A stretch of DNA of 64,000 nt from Oceanobacillus sojae (GTDB lineage: Bacteria; Bacillota; Bacilli; Bacillales; Amphibacillaceae), in contig NZ_LT727813.1 of NCBI RefSeq assembly GCF_900162665.1, forward strand, positions 725,533-789,532, written 5' to 3'. Positions 25,874-34,990 of this stretch are shown piece after piece (within the stretch, counting starts at the first letter, position 1; each line of letters begins with the position of its first letter). Under the pieces are notes generated by a model. The model did not search any database. It saw only the letters and a program-made list of their open reading frames with translations, and was not told where the DNA came from. The translations under genes were made by a program, and so were the position numbers.

Positions 25874-27598
25874 TTATTTCTTCAATTTTCCCCGTGCTAT
25901 ATCCTGCAGTTTAAATTTCTGAATCTTACCTGTTCCTGTCAGCGGCCAGTCCTTCGCTTCCACAAACCAGATATGACGAGGTATTTTAAAGCGTGCCACA
26001 TGCTCACGGCACAGCTTTCTGACCTCCTGCTTCGTGCAGGTTTCGCCCTGCTTTAACTCAATAAATGCGGCACCCGTTTCTGTTGTTAATTGATCCGGCA
26101 CGCCGACAATATAGACCTGATTCACTGCCGGATGCATGGAAATCACATCCTCCACCTCTTTCGGAGCCACTGTTTCTCCGGATACCTTATACAGGTCTTT
26201 ACTTCTGCCTAATAAGCGGATATATCCATGCTCATCGATCGTTCCCAAATCCCCGCTGCGGATGTATCCTTCCTTATCCTTTGCAGAAGCTGTCTCCTCC
26301 GGCTTTTTATAATAGCCCTCCGTGACAACATTCCCCCGTACTGCCAGTTCACCGACAGAGCCTTCCGGTAATGTTTCCCTTGTGTCTGGATCAATAATTT
26401 TGTAGATGACACTTTTATCTCCAAATTCTGGATGACCGGCAATCCCTGCTGTTTTTACCTTTCCTACCGTTGTCGAGATTATTTCCAAAGGATCATCAAT
26501 TTCAGTAAGCATCGTTGTAGAGCCGGCCTCTGTAGCCCCGCAGCCCGTACCGATTTCTGTTACTCCTAATTCCTCTACAGCTCTTTTCCATAATGGAACT
26601 GGAGAAGGTGCTGCACAGCATAATAACGCATAAAGATGATCCAAATTTGTATTTTTAACTTCCGGACGATTCAATAAGGCGACAAGCATCGATGGTACTG
26701 CCAGAAAATCATGAACCTGATATTTTTCCATCAGCTGGAGTGATTGCAGCGGCTGGAAAGCATGACATGTCACCATACCTCCTCCTACAAAGGAAGCTGC
26801 AAATAATCCTTCCTGCAGAAAATAAACATGGTACATCGGCAATGGTGCATAAATCCGTCTTCCCACTTCATATCCTCTTGTAAGACACGTCGCAAAACCA
26901 GAGCGAAGCAGCATATCATCTGTCAGCATAACTCCTTTTGGCAATCCGGTTGATCCAGATGTATAAATAATTGCCGCACAAGCGTCCGGATCATCTGTTT
27001 CTTTCCAACGATTGTTTAAATCGGGTTCTTTTATCATTTCTGCTCCCTGTAAAAATACGTCCCATTGTATATAAACATTTGGAATCTCTGTATCTTTATT
27101 CGGTATACAAACTGCCTTTTTAAAAGGGCTCTCTGCATCCTCTTGGAGTTCAGAAACAACATCTTTTAAAGCTTCGGCATGACTTTGTTTACCGGCAAAT
27201 TGATGGGTAATCAGCCAATTGGTATCAGATTGACGAAGCATATAGGTCAATTCTTCTTTTTGAAGCTGTGTATTCAAGGGGACTACAACTGCCCCAACCA
27301 TAGAGGAAGCAATAAATAGAGCTGTATATTCGGGTTCATTTTCCATCAAAACTGCCACATGATCGCCCGGTGCAACCCCTAAATGCACCATAGCCTTTGC
27401 ATAGTTACGCGCTGTCTTCCACATTTCTCCGTAGGTCATAACCTTATCCGGCATCATAATTAATGGGGACTTGCTATATTGCTGACATTGCTTATAAAAA
27501 TGCGTCGCAATTGTCCGCTTTTCCCAGCTTGGATACATTTTTTCCAGTGCTGCTTGTCTATCCTCCACACTTTTATGACCCTGTTGTTGTTCCAGCAT
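25874..27598 (-). CDS. Acyl-CoA synthetase / AMP-binding ligase
   Basis: ANL-superfamily ligase (574 aa) that activates a carboxylic acid as acyl-AMP and joins it to CoA or a carrier. Motifs in order are IIYTSGSTGLPKGVML (P-loop), GTGCGATEAGSTTML (A5), GYIRSGDLGTIDEHGYI (A7/A8), GRSKDLYKVSGETVAPKEVE and PLTGTGKIQKFKL (A10, with the catalytic Lys). The acid is not predictable. It is downstream of a FabF-like synthase, 46 nt apart, so the pair may feed a starter or side chain into a fatty-acyl-type assembly. Confidence 0.88.
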   Translation of the reverse strand: MLEQQQGHKSVEDRQAALEKMYPSWEKRTIATHFYKQCQQYSKSPLIMMPDKVMTYGEMWKTARNYAKAMVHLGVAPGDHVAVLMENEPEYTALFIASSMVGAVVVPLNTQLQKEELTYMLRQSDTNWLITHQFAGKQSHAEALKDVVSELQEDAESPFKKAVCIPNKDTEIPNVYIQWDVFLQGAEMIKEPDLNNRWKETDDPDACAAIIYTSGSTGLPKGVMLTDDMLLRSGFATCLTRGYEVGRRIYAPLPMYHVYFLQEGLFAASFVGGGMVTCHAFQPLQSLQLMEKYQVHDFLAVPSMLVALLNRPEVKNTNLDHLYALLCCAAPSPVPLWKRAVEELGVTEIGTGCGATEAGSTTMLTEIDDPLEIISTTVGKVKTAGIAGHPEFGDKSVIYKIIDPDTRETLPEGSVGELAVRGNVVTEGYYKKPEETASAKDKEGYIRSGDLGTIDEHGYIRLLGRSKDLYKVSGETVAPKEVEDVISMHPAVNQVYIVGVPDQLTTETGAAFIELKQGETCTKQEVRKLCREHVARFKIPRHIWFVEAKDWPLTGTGKIQKFKLQDIARGKLKK

Positions 27599-27644
27599 GG
27601 TTATCTCTCCATTTCATTATTCGTTTCATTTTTTCCCTATTCAT

Positions 27645-28910
27645 CTAAGCCTGAGGCGCCTGCCAAATCACAATTCCGTTTTGACCGCCGAAGCCAAAGG
27701 AATTACTCATCGCTGTCTTAATTTGCTGCTTTCGGCTTGTATTTGGAACAATATCCTTTGGTGCCTCCTCGTCCCGTGTTTCGGAATGAAGCGTTGCCGG
27801 TAAAATCCCCGTCTCTATAGCCTTAATGCATGCAATACTTTCAATCGCCCCCGCAGCTCCTAACAGATGTCCGACACTGCCTTTTATCGAGCTGACCGGC
27901 ATGTCATCCAGCCTCTCTCCAAATATCATTTTTAACGCTTTCGTTTCAGCAATATCACCAGCTGGTGTAGATGTTGCATGCGCATTAATATAATCAATAT
28001 CTGACGAATCCAGCTGCGCTGAACGGAGCGCACGCTCGATTGCCAATGCGGCGCTTGTTCCTTCCGGGTCCGGTGATGTATCATGATAAGCATCATTGGA
28101 GGCTCCATATCCTTTTAAGGTTGCATAGATATGTGCTCCCCTTGCTTTGGCACGCTCCAGCGGTTCAAGGACAAACAAGCCTGCCCCTTCACCCATTACC
28201 ATTCCTGTCCTTGTAGCATCAAACGGGCGGGACCACGTTGAAAAATCCTCTGGTCCTTTTGCTGCCAATGCACCTGCATCTCCGAGTCCAGATAAAAAGA
28301 CATTGGACCACAGGCTGTCCACACCTCCAGCAAGGATATAATCCACGTCATCACGGAAAAACCAGTAGGCAGATTCTCCAATGGCATTTGCCGAAGCTGC
28401 ACAAGCTGTTACATATGTATTTGACGGTCCCCTAAATCCATACTGAATGGAAATCGTACTTGCCGCTGCATTCGGAATTGATTTAGAAATCATACGTGGC
28501 CCTACTCTTTTCGCCTTCCCCGTCGCTAATTTTTCAGAAGCCTGCTCCAAGGACTGAATTCCTCCAAAAGCCGTCCCAATTGCTGTTCCAAACCGGTTCC
28601 TGTCTACATCATCTATAAAGGATTCGCCATCACTTTTAAACAATCCTGCATCCCTTAATGCTTCATCTGCTGCAATTAGTGCCAGCTGGGTAAAATAATC
28701 AGTATTTCTGACTATCTTTTTAGAAAGAAAATCGGAAGCTGCAAATGCAGGTACGCGCGCGCCCACCTTTGTCCATTTGCTTACATTTTCATCTGTTATT
28801 TCCCTTACTGCAGAACGATTCGCAATTAAATTGTCCCAAAAAGTTGAAACCCCCATACCGAATGGAGAGACAGCTCCCATTCCTGTTACTGCAATCTCTA
28901 TCTGCTTCAT
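27645..28910 (-). CDS. FabF-like beta-ketoacyl-ACP synthase II
   Basis: Condensing enzyme of the KAS II type (421 aa). The Cys-His-His triad is present: C170 in VTACAAS, H311 in NAHATSTPAGD and H348 in GSVGHLLGAAG, with the conserved Lys in SIKGS. It should condense acyl groups with malonyl-ACP. FabF is normally beside fabH; here it stands with an acyl-CoA ligase, which suggests a second, specialised copy. GTG at 28913 is possible, but the ATG at 28910 is 8 nt from AGGAG. Confidence 0.88.
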   Translation of the reverse strand: MKQIEIAVTGMGAVSPFGMGVSTFWDNLIANRSAVREITDENVSKWTKVGARVPAFAASDFLSKKIVRNTDYFTQLALIAADEALRDAGLFKSDGESFIDDVDRNRFGTAIGTAFGGIQSLEQASEKLATGKAKRVGPRMISKSIPNAAASTISIQYGFRGPSNTYVTACAASANAIGESAYWFFRDDVDYILAGGVDSLWSNVFLSGLGDAGALAAKGPEDFSTWSRPFDATRTGMVMGEGAGLFVLEPLERAKARGAHIYATLKGYGASNDAYHDTSPDPEGTSAALAIERALRSAQLDSSDIDYINAHATSTPAGDIAETKALKMIFGERLDDMPVSSIKGSVGHLLGAAGAIESIACIKAIETGILPATLHSETRDEEAPKDIVPNTSRKQQIKTAMSNSFGFGGQNGIVIWQAPQA

Positions 28911-29089
28911 CACTCATACTCCTCTGCATATTTTTAGACAATATCTTCCCCTGCATTCTGTCTATATTATGAACATAATCAGCTACAATTTCAAAGCTGT
29001 CATATAGTTTTTAATTCTCAGTATCATTATAGAGTAAGTGCATATTTTCCTCAAACTATCTAAATCAATATTCGCATTTCCAGACGAAA

Positions 29090-29125
29090 AAATCCTCGTT
29101 ATCCAACAAATGATAACGAGGATCT
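29090..29125 (-). terminator. Terminator of the DNA glycosylase gene
   Basis: A 12-bp perfect stem, 29092-29103 with 29112-29123, has an 8-nt loop and is followed on the minus strand by TTTTTT. Confidence 0.88.
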
Positions 29126-29131
29126 CAGCTC

Positions 29132-29728
29132 TTATTTAGAAACAAATTTATTACCGGCAACCCAAAACCGATATGGATAATCCCTTGCCTCACCAGAATT
29201 ATCTATGCCAATCCGCGGACCGCTGCTGATTTTCTCCGGTTTCTTTCCTTCTGCAATAAATAGCGGCGGCTCCATGAGAGATCGTCCATAATCTCCCATA
29301 TTAATATCTAATGCCTGCGTCAGCTTGCCCGGTCCGCTTGTTAAGTTTTGAAATTTTTTCACCGGTCGGCGGACCAGCATCTGATCGACTCCCGTATAAG
29401 GCTCCACTGCCCGGATTAATACACTTTCCGGCACTTCTTTTTCCGCGCTGACGACATTAATCAGACAATGATTATGAATGAGATGGGTATATGTCATACC
29501 AGCTTCAGCATAAAGAATTTCCGTCCGTTTTGTCCGCCGGTTTCCAAATCCATGTGCTGCTCTATCAGCACTTCCCAGATATGCTTCTGTTTCTACAATA
29601 AATCCAGAGCTCGTTCCTTCCTCCGTCTGCTTTACTAAAACGCACCCAAGCAGTTCCTCTGCTAATTGTAAGGTGGGGGATTGGTAAAAAGTTTTTGGTA
29701 AAGGGGTTAAATTTAGATCCTGATTCAA
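29132..29728 (-). CDS. 3-methyladenine DNA glycosylase, AAG/MPG family
   Basis: Monofunctional DNA glycosylase (about 198 aa) that removes alkylated purines and hypoxanthine. Family motifs are FIVETEAYLGSADRAAHGF (with the catalytic Glu in VETEAY), GMTYTHLIHNHCLINVV and LTSGPGKLTQALDI. B. subtilis has a similar protein, YxlJ. Start choice is uncertain: a GTG at 29737 touches the ribosome site AAGGAG, whereas a TTG at 29728 is about 8 nt away. It stands alone. Confidence 0.9.
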   Translation of the reverse strand: MNQDLNLTPLPKTFYQSPTLQLAEELLGCVLVKQTEEGTSSGFIVETEAYLGSADRAAHGFGNRRTKRTEILYAEAGMTYTHLIHNHCLINVVSAEKEVPESVLIRAVEPYTGVDQMLVRRPVKKFQNLTSGPGKLTQALDINMGDYGRSLMEPPLFIAEGKKPEKISSGPRIGIDNSGEARDYPYRFWVAGNKFVSK

Positions 29729-29906
29729 TGTATACACTCCTTACATTCTCTCTACTCTAGTCTACCCTATTTTATAATATTTCGATCATTAGATTATACA
29801 AAAAAATGCGTTACATGTTAATTGAACTATTCCTCCAACAATGAAATAATATAAATAATACAAATCTGATTAACATACTTTGTCTTTTTCAAGGAGGAGT
29901 ACCTGC

Positions 29907-31058
29907 ATGACTATTTTAGCAGAATTACAAACAAAAGAAGATAGAACCCAGCTTTTATCAAAAACCATTGAACCCTTTGGAGAGCGTGTTCGTCAGCTTC
30001 CAGATGGCGCTTTTCCCTATGAAAACTTTAAAGACCTGCAAAAAATCGGCTATCCTTCACTCACTACCCCAAAAAAGGATGGCGGAGCAGGTATTTCACT
30101 TGATGAATTACTTACCTATCAGCAGCTTATCGCTCAGGCAGACGGTTCAACTGCATTGTCTATCGGCTGGCATATGGGGATTATGAAGCATTTGGGCGAA
30201 AGCAGGCCTTGGGATGAAGATGTTTATAAAAAAGTTATCAAGGATGTTATCGCAAATGGCGCATTATTAAACAATGCTGCTACCGAACCGGCAACAGGTA
30301 GCCCGACTCGCGGTGGAAAGCCGGAAACAACAGCAGTAAAAACAGATAACGGCTGGGTAATTACCGGCCGGAAAACCTTTACCACACTGTCACCAATCTT
30401 AACTTATTTTGTGGTCAGTGCATCTATTGATGGAACAGATGATGTCGGTAATTTCCTTGTGAAGCATGATTTGAAAGGTGTTAATGTGGAAGAAACATGG
30501 GATTCTATCGCAATGCGCGGCTCCGGAAGTCATGATCTTGTTTTAGAAGAGGTTCATTTAGATAAAGAGGATCTTGTTGAAATTACATCGAATCAGAAAA
30601 GAAAACCAGCGGGCTGGTTATTGCATATTCCGGCATGCTATCTTGGGATTGCCCAGGCTGCCCAGAAAGATGCTGTTGCCTTTGCAACAAGCTATTCGCC
30701 AAACAGCATCAAGGGAACCATTTCTGAACTGCCTAACGTGAAGCAAAAGCTTGGAGACTTGGAGCTTCTTTTGCTGGAATCACAATACTTCCTGCATGCA
30801 GTTGCCGAAAAGTGGGATAACAGTGATGAAGAAACCAGAAATACTATAGGCCCTGAATTAGGAGCTGTGAAGCTGTCTGTCACCAATAAAGCCGTGCAGG
30901 GTGTAGATCTTGCCATGCGTGTTGTCGGTGCACAAAGCCTCAAGCTGAAAAATAATTTTGAACGCTATTACCGTGATGTCCGGGCCGGTCTGCATAATCC
31001 GCCAATGGATGATATGACGATCATGCAGTTAGCAGATAAGTCCATACGGGAGCTGTAA
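29907..31058 (+). CDS. Acyl-CoA dehydrogenase family flavoprotein
   Basis: FAD enzyme of the acyl-CoA dehydrogenase superfamily (383 aa), with N-terminal helical, middle beta and C-terminal helical domains. Recognisable parts are LNNAATEPATGSPTRGGKPE and GWVITGRKTFTTLSP (FAD/substrate binding), WDSIAMRGSGSHDLVLEEVHL and the C-terminal AMRVVGAQSLKLKNNFERYYRDVR. The last segment resembles the desulfurization/hydroxylase-type members (DszC-like) as much as fatty-acid enzymes, so the substrate is open. AAGGAGGAG precedes this ATG; an in-frame ATG at 29880 lacks a ribosome site. Confidence 0.87.
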   Translation: MTILAELQTKEDRTQLLSKTIEPFGERVRQLPDGAFPYENFKDLQKIGYPSLTTPKKDGGAGISLDELLTYQQLIAQADGSTALSIGWHMGIMKHLGESRPWDEDVYKKVIKDVIANGALLNNAATEPATGSPTRGGKPETTAVKTDNGWVITGRKTFTTLSPILTYFVVSASIDGTDDVGNFLVKHDLKGVNVEETWDSIAMRGSGSHDLVLEEVHLDKEDLVEITSNQKRKPAGWLLHIPACYLGIAQAAQKDAVAFATSYSPNSIKGTISELPNVKQKLGDLELLLLESQYFLHAVAEKWDNSDEETRNTIGPELGAVKLSVTNKAVQGVDLAMRVVGAQSLKLKNNFERYYRDVRAGLHNPPMDDMTIMQLADKSIREL

Positions 31059-31121
31059 AGTATTTCATTGTCACGTTTTTAAAGATACTAAACGAATGAT
31101 AATAAACGAAGCACTTTTAAT

Positions 31122-31165
31122 GAAAATAAGCTATATGAAACTAGTTTTTCATATAGCTTATTTTC
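31122..31165. terminator. Strong hairpin after the acyl-CoA dehydrogenase gene
   Basis: A 19-bp perfect stem, 31122-31140 with 31147-31165, has a 6-nt loop about 65 nt after the stop. The T-run is weak, so termination is likely but not textbook. Confidence 0.6.
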
Positions 31166-31166
31166 A

Positions 31167-31346
31167 AGCAAGATTTTTATTGATTTTCTTTTCTATGTCC
31201 TCATCCATAAACTTAAAATACGGAAGCAGTATCCCTAATACACCATACATCCGATAATCAACAATCAGGCAAGGAATACTTTCCTCATTAAGTGATACGG
31301 TATGATTTTTTTGACAGATTGCCGTGTTATATATAGTAAAAACCCA
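31167..31346 (-). pseudogene. Decayed duplicate of the MFS transporter 3' end
   Basis: The stretch matches the 3' end of the intact MFS gene in two blocks: 31170-31225 against about 31745-31800 (GILLPYFKFMDEDIEK versus GILLSYFKFLDGDLEK), and 31236-31345 against about 31895-31990 (NTAICQK versus NTTICQK, KIIPYHLM versus KIIPNHLM). About 100 nt between the blocks are missing, and frameshifts and a stop are present. It is therefore a truncated, degenerating partial copy on the same strand. The rest of the 375-nt region before the UPF0175 gene holds only the hairpin. Confidence 0.75.
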
Positions 31347-31433
31347 GTTCTGTAAGCCTTTTCAGTTATTGTACATAAATATGTTAAAATGATATTATGA
31401 GCACATATGATAAATAGAAAAGGGTGGCGGAGT

Positions 31434-31727
31434 ATGCTGGAAAACAACGATAAGAACGTTCGTTTACCTCATGAAATTATTCAAATTCTTGATAAGAGCT
31501 CTAATGGGAAAAATATTGATGAAAAGGTACGCTTATCACTAACTATTGGAATGTTTGCAGAAGGTACTGTTACTTTAGAGCGTGTTGCTGAACTTGCAGG
31601 AATACCATTGGTAAATTTTATAGACATCCTACAAAGTATAAAAATCCCCTGGATGGAATACACTCCTGAACACATTAAAGATGATGAACTGGCTATTCAA
31701 AAATACAAAGACAGGACAAATAAATGA
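31434..31727 (+). CDS. UPF0175 small protein (antitoxin-like)
   Basis: Small cytosolic protein (97 aa) with a C-terminal helix-turn-helix-like stretch, GTVTLERVAELAGIPLVNF, typical of UPF0175. Members are often paired with a PIN-domain toxin. No partner gene is present: the next gene is the convergent MFS transporter, 15 nt beyond the stop. AGGGTGG lies 6 nt before the ATG at 31434; an ATG at 31407 has no ribosome site. It sits exactly between the MFS remnant and the intact MFS gene. Confidence 0.75.
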   Translation: MLENNDKNVRLPHEIIQILDKSSNGKNIDEKVRLSLTIGMFAEGTVTLERVAELAGIPLVNFIDILQSIKIPWMEYTPEHIKDDELAIQKYKDRTNK

Positions 31728-31741
31728 CATCAATTATAGAT

Positions 31742-32956
31742 TCATATTGCTTTTTCTAAATCCCCATCCAAAAATTTAAAATACGAAAGCAGTATTCCCA
31801 ATAAAGAAGTAGTACTTATCACCATCCCTATCATTAAATACAATGGACGAACTCCCCAAATTTCACTTAAAAATCCTCCTGACAGTATACCTAATGGCAT
31901 CATGCATCTAATAATCAACAGCCGTACAGAGAATATTTTCCCCATTAAATGATTAGGTATGATTTTTTGACAGATTGTTGTATTATGTATTCCAAAAACA
32001 GCCATGGCAATTCCGCCTGCTACCTCTGCCAGAATTCCCAATAAAACACTTGTATTAATAAATAAGAAAACAAATGTAAGCCCGCCGGTAAATAAGGCTC
32101 CGAGCATTAATCTTCTTCGGCTTTTATATTTCATTTTACCAACCAGGATAGAACCTAAAATAAACCCGACCGGAAAACCAGCCATAAAATAACCGTATTC
32201 TGCATAGCTTCCCGACAATTCCTCAGTAATATAAGGAAGTGTCGTAACCATTGTTACCCCGACTCCAAATTGGACAAAACCCAGAAATATTCCCAGCCAG
32301 ACAATGACGCGCTTCGTAAAAAAGTAAGTAATCCCTGCGGTAAATTCCTTGATCCATGGTTCTCTTGTTTTTTGCGGAATTCTGTCTTCCTGGATAAACA
32401 GTAATGCAAATCCGCTAAATAAGAGCAGCGTACTTACCAAAGTCATTGTAGGCATAACACCTATATATTCAATCACTACTCCCCCTAAAAAAGGAGCTGT
32501 AAAAGTCATTAATCGTGCCGTGCCTTCCAGGTATGCATTAGCCGCTTCTAATTGATTCCTTACCACGATAGAAGGAGTTATCGCCTGATTTGCCGGAACA
32601 TAGAGCGGTGTAATTAATCCAACAATTATCTGCACCAGGTAGATATGCCATGGCAGCAGGCTGTCTGTAAATAAAGCAAACAACGGTACAAGAAAGACAA
32701 ATCCTCTTGCCATCTGAGAGAAAATCAATATCCATTTCCGGCTCCACCGATCAATAAATGGACCAATAAACAGCTGGAGCACTAAAGATGGAATAAAATA
32801 TAATAGCCACATACTCCCCAATGCTAATTTCGAACCTGTTAATTGATAGATTAAAATGGAATTACAAAAAGTCCCGAAAGCACCTCCCAGCTCTGAAATC
32901 CCATTGCCAATCCAAATGGAAAGAAACGATCTATTTCTGAAAATCGATGTGTCCAT
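31742..32956 (-). CDS. MFS transporter (probable drug exporter)
   Basis: Twelve-helix major facilitator (404 aa) of the MFS_3/DHA3-like group (macrolide-efflux type). The N terminus FRNRSFLSIWIGNGISELG and the loop FIGPFIDRWSRKWILIFSQMARG (in parts) are typical. AAAGGAGG stands 6 nt before MDTSIFRNRS, so I place the start at 32956; an open frame extends to 32992. It follows the ArsR-like regulator by 13 nt, making a two-gene operon probably induced by its substrate. A truncated copy of its 3' end lies downstream. Confidence 0.9.
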   Translation of the reverse strand: MDTSIFRNRSFLSIWIGNGISELGGAFGTFCNSILIYQLTGSKLALGSMWLLYFIPSLVLQLFIGPFIDRWSRKWILIFSQMARGFVFLVPLFALFTDSLLPWHIYLVQIIVGLITPLYVPANQAITPSIVVRNQLEAANAYLEGTARLMTFTAPFLGGVVIEYIGVMPTMTLVSTLLLFSGFALLFIQEDRIPQKTREPWIKEFTAGITYFFTKRVIVWLGIFLGFVQFGVGVTMVTTLPYITEELSGSYAEYGYFMAGFPVGFILGSILVGKMKYKSRRRLMLGALFTGGLTFVFLFINTSVLLGILAEVAGGIAMAVFGIHNTTICQKIIPNHLMGKIFSVRLLIIRCMMPLGILSGGFLSEIWGVRPLYLMIGMVISTTSLLGILLSYFKFLDGDLEKAI

Positions 32957-32969
32957 CCGCTTCCTCCTT

Positions 32970-34013
32970 TCATTTTTCCAGATACCAGTCAAATTCCTTT
33001 GCTAACAGAGTAAATACATTATTTTTTAAGCAATACTTTGAATCAATTATCTCTACTAATTTCGCTGCTCTTAATATCTTCAAATGATGGTGGATGGTTG
33101 ACTTCCCTATATCCAGTTTTTCCGTCATATCCTGTAATGTCCTGGGGTGCTCAGACAGCATTTTAACCATTTTCAGACGCACCTCATCGCCCAATGCCTT
33201 ATATTTTTGAACCAGAAAATAATCTGGCATATAACGGTCACTTGGAGATACACTTTCATTGGAAACAGGATAATAAAATACTTTTGTCCCTTCCATATCT
33301 GCCTCAATATTCCATGGACGATAAATATATTGAGGGATTAATAAGACGGTATGTACACTTGGTTCAGGCGTATAGGTAACTCCGCCGGTAGCCCACTGCA
33401 CTAATTCCTCCGAAGACATTTTCTGCTGCTTCTCTTTCTTTGACTGATAATCCTTTTCCAAAATGACCTTTGTTTCCTGCTCACTCTTTCTCACTATTTC
33501 TTGGTACCAGCTGTTCATCACCTTTATCAGATGTTTTTTTAAAGGCTCCGCTTCACAACTGCTGATAAATTCGATATATGATGGAAAAAAGGGATTGTTA
33601 GCAGTAATACGCATCAGCTCTTTGATTGCTTTTTCCTCCCCTTGCGCAGCCTGCTCCCGATCTGCCTGATACGGATTTCCGATAAATGGCAGGCAAATAA
33701 ATTTCAATTCTGTATCTGTTAAATGCTGTACATATTGCTGAAACACATCCAGATTGGAAAATTCCTGCTGGTGGAGTATTTGGAGCAATGCCTTCCATGT
33801 ATTATTTTGTTCAACATAGTCCAATTCCTCCGATAACTCTGCTGAAACAGATTCTCTTGTCTGTATCCAATATTCTTTTGGCTTCTCTAATGTATCCAGC
33901 AATCTTGTGTTTGTTATTGCTGCGATTCCTAAAGCACACTCCCATAATATAGAATAAGTCAATTGGATCTCATAGCTCTCCCGTTCTCTGCTTGTTAGTT
34001 GCAAAACATCCAT
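32970..34013 (-). CDS. ArsR-type winged-helix regulator with long N-terminal domain
   Basis: Regulator (347 aa). The first 250 residues are helical and of unknown function (DUF5937-like plan). The ArsR/HTH_20 domain occupies about 275-345: YKALGDEVRLKMVKML, LQDMTEKLDIGKSTIHHHLK, then a short wing. No cysteine metal-binding motif is visible, so it probably senses an organic ligand. It shares an operon with the MFS exporter and is its likely regulator. AAGGAG precedes the ATG by 7 nt. Confidence 0.85.
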   Translation of the reverse strand: MDVLQLTSRERESYEIQLTYSILWECALGIAAITNTRLLDTLEKPKEYWIQTRESVSAELSEELDYVEQNNTWKALLQILHQQEFSNLDVFQQYVQHLTDTELKFICLPFIGNPYQADREQAAQGEEKAIKELMRITANNPFFPSYIEFISSCEAEPLKKHLIKVMNSWYQEIVRKSEQETKVILEKDYQSKKEKQQKMSSEELVQWATGGVTYTPEPSVHTVLLIPQYIYRPWNIEADMEGTKVFYYPVSNESVSPSDRYMPDYFLVQKYKALGDEVRLKMVKMLSEHPRTLQDMTEKLDIGKSTIHHHLKILRAAKLVEIIDSKYCLKNNVFTLLAKEFDWYLEK

Positions 34014-34169
34014 GTTATCGCTCCTTTGTATTTGATTAACTTTATCGTATCACATATTCTACAAATATAGAATATTATATTTCAAATTTATAGAATTTAA
34101 TTACCCAAATCTTTCTATACCTCATTCTCAAGCACTTTACAGGCATACACTATGAAGATTATTTATTTC

Positions 34170-34208
34170 ACAAAAAAACACTCTCTTAACCGAAAGTGCT
34201 TTTTATCA
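34170..34208 (-). terminator. Terminator downstream of the small membrane-protein gene
   Basis: On the minus strand CACTTTC pairs with GAGAGTG around a 6-nt loop and is followed by TTTTTTT. It is about 75 nt after the stop at 34279. Confidence 0.6.
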
Positions 34209-34278
34209 GGCAGAGTTATAACAGTACTGAAGAACAGAAAGCAAACTCGCCACTGGCATATATAACAATCATTGACCA

Positions 34279-34719
34279 TCAGCTTTTTTCCAGCCGTTTG
34301 AAATGTATAAAACGGACAAAATAGACAAATAGAATAGCAAATATATGAAATCCTATCCATGCCCAGTTAAAAGATTCTGCTAATACATTTATAATCAGCG
34401 CGATAACAAAACAAACCACCGTAAAACCGAGAAGCACATTGAGTACGATGCGGTCCACCAGCTTATTAGGCTTCAAATCCTCCTCTTTAATCCCCTTCTT
34501 CTCTCTCCATTTATTGCCTGCCATTCTAAGAATCGGCGTAAGAATGATTAAGATAATCACAGCATACAGCACCAGCTGCCAAAAAGGTATAATTCCCCTG
34601 GTAAAACTCACCGCAATAGAACCGGCAAAAGCAAATCCCAGTGCAAGGTAACTGTCAATTGTCGGCGTAAAAAAGGGCAGCGTTAATTGTCTTTCCAGTT
34701 TCTTCAAAAAAGAACTCAT
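34279..34719 (-). CDS. Small integral membrane protein of unknown function
   Basis: I do not recognise this family (146 aa). Four hydrophobic helices are visible at about 23-40, 45-65, 88-110 and 118-138, with a charged cytoplasmic loop REKKGIKEEDLKPNK between the second and third. AAGGAG is about 13 nt before the ATG, a rather long spacing. It stands alone between the regulator gene and the SDR gene. No partner suggests a role. Confidence 0.7.
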   Translation of the reverse strand: MSSFLKKLERQLTLPFFTPTIDSYLALGFAFAGSIAVSFTRGIIPFWQLVLYAVIILIILTPILRMAGNKWREKKGIKEEDLKPNKLVDRIVLNVLLGFTVVCFVIALIINVLAESFNWAWIGFHIFAILFVYFVRFIHFKRLEKS

Positions 34720-34990
34720 ATCAATCGTTCAACTCCTTGACATTGCTATGAAGAAAATAATCTTATTGTCTGAGTATCTATCATTGGGCTCTTAAAAATC
34801 TTTTCCCTAAATTGCACTGAAAGAAACAAGAAGAATACAGCTAATGGAAAAAGTTCATCTGTTTAATCCACGTGGTTCTTTTAAAAGCCTTTGCTTTAGA
34901 TTCTTTTCCAATAAATATGTTTATAAATTACCTATACGTGGAAAAATGTTGCTAAACACAGAAAAAAATAATTAAAGGAGGAACACATGA

